Below the pieces are notes generated by a model, which saw only the letters and a program-made list of their open reading frames with translations, had not been told where the DNA came from and did not search any database. The position numbers and the translations under genes were made by a program. Below are positions 57,853 through 64,000 of a stretch of DNA of 64,000 nt, one piece after another (position 1 is the first letter of the stretch; every line of letters starts with the position of its first letter). The stretch is from Euphorbia lathyris (taxonomy: Eukaryota > Streptophyta > Magnoliopsida > Malpighiales > Euphorbiaceae): positions 15,107,001 to 15,171,000 of the forward strand of contig NC_088914.1 in the NCBI RefSeq assembly GCF_963576675.1, written 5' to 3'.

Positions 57853-58045
57853 ATTAATTTTTCTTTCTTATATGATTTTTATATTATCAATACACTTATT
57901 AAAAAATATCAAATTTGCCTTTATTTATATGGTAACAGAGAAAACTAGTATTAATATAAATAATTCTAATTACAGTATAATATTTAGGAATAAACAATTT
58001 TTTGTTATAAAAAATAGAGTTTTAGAAGTGAAGTTTTACTTATTT

Positions 58046-58400
58046 GGCTTAATACTTCCGTTGTCCCATAAACTTGCCTCATTTTATCACTTAACTTCAT
58101 CTACTTAGTAGCCAATCTATCAGCCCTCTCAATTCAAAAATTGTCTTATATTTGGTCCATTTTTTTTGTCTACATGGCATTAAGTACACCTCCAAATACA
58201 TCTTCTACCTTCTCTATTCATTCCAACACATTTTCCGTGTCTTGATGTGAATTATTCCTTCATTGCTTTGAAAGACACATAAAAACCTAAGGGGTATGAA
58301 GTGTTACTTTTGGTGAGTTGATGAGACTAATAGGATGCACAACATTTATTGAGTTAAGAAGGCTGATAGGTTAGTCACTAAGTTGAGGGGCTAAGCAAAG
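58046..58400. mobile_element. Small TIR element of the 'CCCATAAACTTG' kind
   Basis: Phrases CCAATCTATCAGCCCTCTCA (left) and its inverted counterpart TTAAGAAGGCTGATAGGTTAG (right) face each other, as do CCCATAAACTTG and CTAAGTTGAGGGGC. A target duplication is not evident. Confidence 0.5.
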
Positions 58401-58475
58401 GAGCACAGCTCAATTGGTACACCTCTGAAATTAAAAGTGTGGGATTGCGGGTTCAAATCCATCTTCTTAAAAAAT
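58401..58475 (+). mobile_element. SINE-like tRNA-derived fragment
   Basis: CAGCTCAATTGG fits the A box except at the first base, and GGTTCAAATCC at about 58449 is a full B-box match. Spacing is about 40 bp and an A-rich end follows. No acceptor-stem pairing of a real tRNA is evident. Confidence 0.55.
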
Positions 58476-59019
58476 ATAAGTAACTATTTTAATTAATCTA
58501 ATAAGCGTTTTATCATTTTCATGAAAAGTGGATGCAGCAGTATTTTAGGAGAATAATTATTAATTGTAAGCTATATAAATATATATAGCTGAGATGAATA
58601 TATTTTTCAATTCAGACACATTTAAATTTTACATTTTAGCTTTTTAATACATTTTATCCATTATTGAGAAAATAATTTAACCACATATCAATACACTGCT
58701 AACATAATCCTTTATATTTCCACCAATTAATAATTGGATTTTATATTTCCAACCTTTTCTATTTCCACCAATTAATAATTGGATTTTATATAAAGAAAAA
58801 GTAATTAAAAAATTATACAAATCAAATAAGAAGTATAAAAGGCAAAAATAATAAGTAATGCTAAGTACATGACTAGATATCAAGGGCAGAGCCAGATCAG
58901 AGCCCGGGATCTGAGTCTCTAGCCATCAGTTCCACCTTTAAGCAGCGATGGTTCCATCTCTTATAGTCCCATAATATTAGTTTATATTAACCGTATGTAA
59001 TACTATTTCAATATTTTAG

Positions 59020-59095
59020 AGTGACTGAGTTGGTTTAAGGTGCATACCTTTAAGCAAGTGGTTTTAATTTCAAATTCCACCAATCTCATTTTATT
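59020..59095 (+). mobile_element. Degenerate SINE-like fragment
   Basis: TGACTGAGTTGGTTTAAGG and TTTCAAATTCC keep the A/B-box spacing of a tRNA-derived SINE but match the boxes poorly. Confidence 0.3.
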
Positions 59096-59330
59096 TTATA
59101 AATTTTTTATCTATTTGAACTTTATTTTCTAAAAAAATTATAGAATTATGTTACCACTATTAAGTATTTTTAATGGACTTTTTATTTTAATAACACGTTT
59201 GAACTCATAATTATTATATCTATTTTCCATAAAAAAAATCAAATTCTTATTTTGATACTAAAATAACTTAATTTCTAAATTAAATTTATAAAAATTTATA
59301 ACTAAAAATAAAAGTGTCAAAATGTTATCA

Positions 59331-59577
59331 TGTAACGACCCGGTCCGTAGTGGGTGGCGCCGGGGTAGAAGGCCTGAGCAAAGAGCGGCTCTAAGGGATG
59401 GCGATGGGGACAGGAATGAACTGAATCCCACATCGGAAATGGAGAGGGAGTGATTGGGGCTTATTAGTAAGATGTGAATCCAATACATGTAGACGCGTTT
59501 TAAAGCCGTGACGCCCAATGTGTTGGAATTGGGCCAGAGCGGACAATATCTACATGGTATTGGATCAGGGTGTTACA
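59331..59577 (+). mobile_element. Solo LTR of the TRIM family (247 bp)
   Basis: TGTAACGACCCGG at the start and GGGTGTTACA at the end, with an exact 5-bp duplication TATCA at 59326-59330 and 59578-59582. It aligns with the TRIM LTRs at 28650 and 29311 (for example GAATCCCACATCGGAAATGG and ACATGTAGACGCGTTTTAAA) and is less decayed than they are. Confidence 0.85.
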
Positions 59578-59582
59578 TATCA

Positions 59583-60432
59583 TTTTTAAGAAATTAACAT
59601 TGATCTTATAGAAAATTAAATATATCTACTTTTTTCACGTTGGAAACTTTAAATATTTTATCCGACACACATTGAAATGACGAAGTTTTAACATGCTGAA
59701 AGTAAAAAAAAAAATGTCCAACCATGACGGATTGGAGTTTGAAAAGTTACCGCCAACTACAAGGTTAAAATTAGCCTTCAAAGTATAGATTTCTGATTCC
59801 GCCACTAGATATAGATATAGAATTTTTTTTTCATGATGAAAATATGTTTGTCCCAATAATGAAATAATTCAATACATTTGATTGGGGCATCCAGCAGATT
59901 ACCAGAAGTCTCAGGTAAATCATAATGAAAATAATTACTTTTACCTTGTTTTTATTATTATTATTATTATTATATCTCATTTTCTTAGCTGTTTTTTTTT
60001 CTTTTTGTTTTTATAATTACAGTATGACTAATCTCTATAAGAACATACCACATTATTCTTCATTAGCCGATAAACTTTTTGACTTAAAACCAGGTTAAAA
60101 AAAAATACAGTTTCTGAATTAATTTATTATTACTCCAAGTTTTTCAATAATAATCTTACACATTGTCAAATGTAATCATTAACATGATTTTGACATTAAT
60201 TAAAATGTAACTGTACTGCACCTAATTACAATTAATAAAAAAAAATATGTGTTCTTCTGGCAGGGTTTCCATTTCTTTAATTCAAATAATAAAAGAGGTG
60301 TACACACTCAGAAGTTCTAAATTAGCTTTTATTTTCAACAATATAAATTAGCAATATAGTCCACCATATGGTATATCATTGGCAATTTTTGCTTTATTTT
60401 AAAAAGTAAAAGGTCTCGTAACAAATGAGTAA
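59583..60432. other. AT-rich non-coding stretch
   Basis: Includes a (TTA)n microsatellite at about 59951-59974. Nothing else recognised. Confidence 0.4.
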
Positions 60433-60572
60433 GGCCCTGTTTTTTATCATTTAATTTCAGTTCAGTTCAGCATTCAGCATTCAGTAATTTATCATTATTT
60501 ATTATATTATAATTATTTATATATAATTTATTATAATTATTCTTATTATTTATCTATAATTTATCATCATTA

Positions 60573-60605
<33 letters not shown>

Positions 60606-61417
60606 TATAGTTATCATTATCTATAAATTAGATAAAAGTCAAGAAATGATAGTTTATTAAAGTATATATGGTTTAATAAAAAAAAAATAAAACTAAAGTA
60701 TGCATCCATATTTAAAAATTAGGAGTTGCATCCATATTATGAATTATTTCTCAAATTTATCCAATTTATCAATGTTAGGGATAAAATTCCATCATTTTAG
60801 ACGTTAGATGTAAAATTACTTCTGACCCAAAACGTTATTTTTACACTTTAACCCTTAATTAAAATAAAAAGTTAAGAGTTTGTATTCATATGAAGATTTG
60901 TATTTAATTTTATAGGCTTTAAATTATATATAAATTTGTGTTTGTATGTAATTTGTATTTTTAATTTAAATTAGAATTATTTTTATTTAATTTCATAGGC
61001 TTTTATCGAGCCAAGATTTTATCATCCCGGGCTTTTATTTGATATTCAATTTAGTTTTATCTTTAATAATATATTTATTTATTATTGATATTATTAAATT
61101 TATTAGAACCATTATTATTATTATAAGTTCATTAATGTCCAATATTATCATGAAAATTATTTTAAAGTCTAATATCATCATTATTGTTAAGTTCGGTTAA
61201 GTTCGGTAGCATTCAGTTAAGTTCAGTAGCATTCAGTTAAGTTCAGTATTCAGTAGTATTCAGTTAAATTCAGTTCAGTATTCAGCAGTATTCAGTTCAG
61301 TTCAGTTCAGTTCAGTTCAATTCAGTTCAGTTCAGTTCAGTTCAGTTCAGTTCAATTCAGTTCAGTTCAATTCAATTCAGTTCAGTTCAGTTTTTTTCAG
61401 CGATAAAGAACAGAGCC
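60433..61417. mobile_element. Tourist-like (PIF/Harbinger) element, copy 1 (985 bp)
   Basis: The ends are GGCCCTGTTTTTTATC and, as reverse complement, GGCTCTGTTCTTTATC. The target duplication is TAA at 60430-60432 and 61418-61420. Both features fit the PIF/Harbinger superfamily. The interior is AT-rich, includes half of MULE family 2 (about 60755-60860) and ends in a long TTCAG array. No transposase. Confidence 0.8.
61191..61399. repeat. (TTCAG)n array in Tourist-like copy 1
   Basis: More than 25 units of TTCAG with variants (TTCGG, TTAAG, ATTCAG, TTCAA), purer toward the element end. Confidence 0.9.
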
Positions 61418-61841
61418 TAATTTGTGATGAAATAACATCTATTTCAAACTAAAAATCAATAAATAAATAAAAGGAGAAGTGACCAAATTTTATGTAACGT
61501 GAATTACAAATATGAAAATTGTGATTAATTATATTAAGAAACTCAATATATAAATATCGTCATTACTATTTTAGGATTTGAATGCTATCAAATTGAAATT
61601 CTCTAAAATTTTATTATATTTAATACATTTCAACTATTAATTATAAATAAACAAAAAGATATATATTAAAAATCTGAATATATTAGTGCCTTTATTAATT
61701 AGTGATAAATGCATATTTAGGGTTGTAAATGATCGGGTGGAGATAGAGATTGGTTGATTCGTCCCCATTTCCGTCCCAAAATATTTAGGGGAATCTCATC
61801 CCATCTACGTATGTGACTCACAGATAAATATTTAAGAGTTA

Positions 61842-62720
61842 GGCTCTGTTCTTTATCGCTGAAAAAAACTGAACTGAACTGAACTGAACTGAACTGAATT
61901 GAACTGAATTGAATTGAACTGAACTGAACTGAACTGAATTGAATTGAACTGAACTGAACTGAACTGAATACTGCTGAATACTGAACTGAATTTAACTGAA
62001 TACTACTGAATACTGAACTTAACTGAATGCTACTGAACTTAACTGAATGCTACCGAACTTAACCGAACTTAACAATAATGATGATATTAGACTTTAAAAT
62101 AATTTTCATGATAATATTGGACATTAATGAACTTATAATAATAATAATAATAATGGTTCTAATAAATTTAATAATATCAATAATAAATAAATATATTATT
62201 AAAGATAAAACTAAATTGAATATCAAATAAAAGCCCGGAATGATAAAATCTTGGCTCGATAAAAGCCTATGAAATTAAATAAAAATAAGTCTAATTTAAA
62301 TTAAAAATACAAATTACATACAAACATAAATTTATATATAATTTAAAGCCTATGAAATTAAATACAAATCTTCATATGAATACAAACTCTTAACTTTTTA
62401 TTTTAATTAAGGGTTAAAGTGCAAAAATAACGTTTTGGGTCAGAAGTAATTTTACCTCTAACGTCTAAAATTGTGGAATTTTATCCCTAACATTGATAAA
62501 TTGGATAAATTTAAGAAATAATTCATAATATGGATGCAATTCCTAATTTTTAAATATGGATGCATACTTTAGTTTTATTTTTTTTATTAAACCATATATA
62601 CTTTAATAAACTATCATTTCTTACTTTTATCTAATTTATTGATAATGATAAACTATAAATAATAATAATAATAAATTATGATAAATTATAGATAAATAAT
62701 AATAATAATAATAAATGATG
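61842..62720. mobile_element. Tourist-like element, copy 2, inverted, cut by a LINE
   Basis: It begins GGCTCTGTTCTTTATCGCTG after TTA (61839-61841) and follows the reverse complement of copy 1 closely through the CTGAA array, the AAAGCCCGGAATGATAAAAT patch and the MULE half. It stops at 62720, where LINE C begins. The missing end would lie beyond the LINE, outside the window. Confidence 0.8.
61865..62075. repeat. (CTGAA)n array in Tourist-like copy 2
   Basis: Reverse-complement counterpart of the TTCAG array, with the same variant units in mirrored order. Confidence 0.9.
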
Positions 62721-64000
62721 GATAATATCGTTATTGCCCAGGAGATGGTCCATTCTATGAAGATTAAGAAAGGTAGGAAAGGGATTGTGGCTCTCAAACT
62801 GGACTTAAAAAAAGCCTATGATCGCTTGAACTGGAGTTTTTTGTTGGATAGTCTGCTCAAAGCTGGTATCCCTGATTCCTGGAGGAAGCTAATTGAGAAC
62901 TGCATTTCTTCTCCTACTTTCCAGGTTATGATTAATGGAGATATGTCTGAAGAGTTTAGTCCCTCCAGGGGAATTCGCCAAGGTGATCCGATGAGCCCCT
63001 TCCTGTTTGTTATTGCCATGGAAAGGTTGTCTCATCTGATCCAGGAGGCGGTCGGCAAGGGCCTTCTCCACCCTGTCTCCATTAATAAACATTGCCCTCC
63101 TACCACCCACTTATTCTTTGCTGATGATGTGATGCTTTTCGTTGAAGGGTCTGAGGATCAAATTAGTGTGGTGATGGATATTCTTAATTGTTTCTGCACG
63201 GCTTCTGGCCAGAAGATTAATATCCAAAAGTCTCGGATGCTTTGCTCTAAAAACATGAATATTAACCTGAGCAGAAGATTGAGTAATCTGTCCGGTATTC
63301 CCCTTACGCAGTCCTTGGGTAAGTATCTTGGGGTTCCTCTTCATAGTGACAAAGTCTCTAAAGCTTCTTTTAAGGATACCCTGGATAAAGCTAACGGTTT
63401 GTGTGCTAGTTGGAAGGCCAACTCCCTTTCTCTTGCTGGTCGCCTTACCTTAATCCAGTCCGTCAATTGTGCGGCTCCAAACCATATCATGCAAGCCTGT
63501 AAGCTCCCTGATCCGGTTCTCAAAGATCTTGACAAAATCAACCGGCGGTTCCTTTGGGGAGAATCTGGGAGTGGGAGGAAGGTTCACTTGGTTCCTTGGA
63601 AAGAGGTCTGCAAACCTAAGAGCAAAGGGGGCCTTGGCATCAGACAAGCTAAGGATAATAACAAGGTCCTATTGATGAAACTTCTCTGGAGGATGTGGCA
63701 ATGCCCTGCCTCTCTTTGGGTTCGTCTTCTCTGTGGTAAATATCGGAAAGATAAAGTTTTTGGTGGCCCTAAAGAGAGAGTTGTCAGTTTTTCATTCCTC
63801 TGGAAAGGGCTTAATGCTGTGTTTGCAGAGTTTTGCACGGGAGTTGGCCTGGAGGTGGGGAATGGTCAATCCATCAGTTTCTGGTATGATACGTGGATTG
63901 GTGACAAACCACTTATTGAAGTGTGTAACTCCCCTCCTCCGGATTATACCCTTTGCTGGAAAATTGCCGATGTGGTGAACTCTGAAGGTGATTGGATCTG
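62721..64000 (+). CDS. 5'-truncated L1-type LINE C ORF2 (RT), open to the window edge
   Basis: The frame from 62721 is open for 426 codons without a stop and runs off the window; the first ATG is 62745. RT motifs: DNIVIAQEMVHSM, LKLDLKKAYDRLNW, GIRQGDPMSPFLFV, LFFADDVMLFVEG. Then come SGQKINIQKS, YLGVPLH, SLAGRLTL and RFLWG, the typical C-terminal half of plant L1 ORF2, toward a zf-RVT region not reached here. The endonuclease and the start of RT are absent, as expected of 5' truncation on insertion. With no lesion seen it should be young. Without an endonuclease it cannot mobilise itself. Confidence 0.9.

Noticed and set aside
58401..58475. A functional tRNA gene
   Set aside because: A and B boxes are present but no acceptor stem or convincing anticodon arm can be paired; SINE-like origin is more likely.
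61191..62075. Regular short repeats as a CRISPR-like array
   Set aside because: Units are contiguous pentanucleotides without spacers, inside plant transposable elements.

Overview
The window looks like transposon-dense nuclear DNA of a flowering plant, most likely a eudicot. The grounds are AT-rich intergenic sequence, two U6 snRNA genes with plant-type upstream elements, and plant-specific element families: DUF4283-type L1 LINEs, a Tat-lineage Ty3/Gypsy element, TRIMs, GAGCATCTCC-type MITEs and MULEs. The species cannot be named from sequence alone. Only one intact host protein gene is convincing, an intronless WD40-repeat gene at 43743-45053 with a TATA box and G-box. The U6 snRNA genes at 1602-1703 and 6356-6457 (both minus) are the other likely functional host genes.

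Layout. 0-8.4 kb: a locus with two diverged copies of a roughly 3 kb block; each copy carries an ABCB-transporter relic and a U6 gene. The second copy holds a 488-bp hAT-type MITE with an 8-bp target duplication. 9-18.3 kb: nested small elements: a SINE with a 13-bp target duplication inside a MITE-like sequence; a Copia 3' end (minus) broken by a MULE-like element that is itself broken by a 1.7-kb solo LTR; and a second MULE-like family. 19.2-28 kb: a 5'-truncated LINE with a MULE in its 3' end, followed directly by a 5.4-kb LINE bounded by a 19-bp target duplication and carrying a tRNA-like 5' head. 28.6-29.6 kb: a TRIM interrupted by a MITE.

30.1-39.9 kb: a 9.7-kb Tat-lineage Ty3/Gypsy element on the minus strand. 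Its LTRs differ at one base in 417. It has one gag-pol frame with two disabling lesions, and an antisense multi-exon gene lies between integrase and the 3' LTR. 40-43.1 kb: a MITE and an older Tat relic. 43.6-46.5 kb: the WD40 gene, then a 1.2-kb MULE with 110-bp inverted ends and an internal minisatellite. 50.2-57.9 kb: an old Copia element (minus) that lost gag to integrase and then received three successive insertions; its fragments still read across the insertion points. 58-64 kb: SINE-like pieces, a solo TRIM LTR, two inverted copies of a Tourist-like element with pentanucleotide arrays, and a LINE that cuts the second copy and stays open to the window edge.

The genes do not form a pathway. 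What the window records is an order of insertion, readable from target duplications and from interrupted reading frames. Points most worth a second look: the antisense spliced gene in the Tat element, the tRNA-like head inside the LINE's target duplication, the 2.3-kb inverted pair of Tourist-like elements, two equal-sized non-coding insertions with a shared layout in the Copia element, and the duplicated U6 locus.
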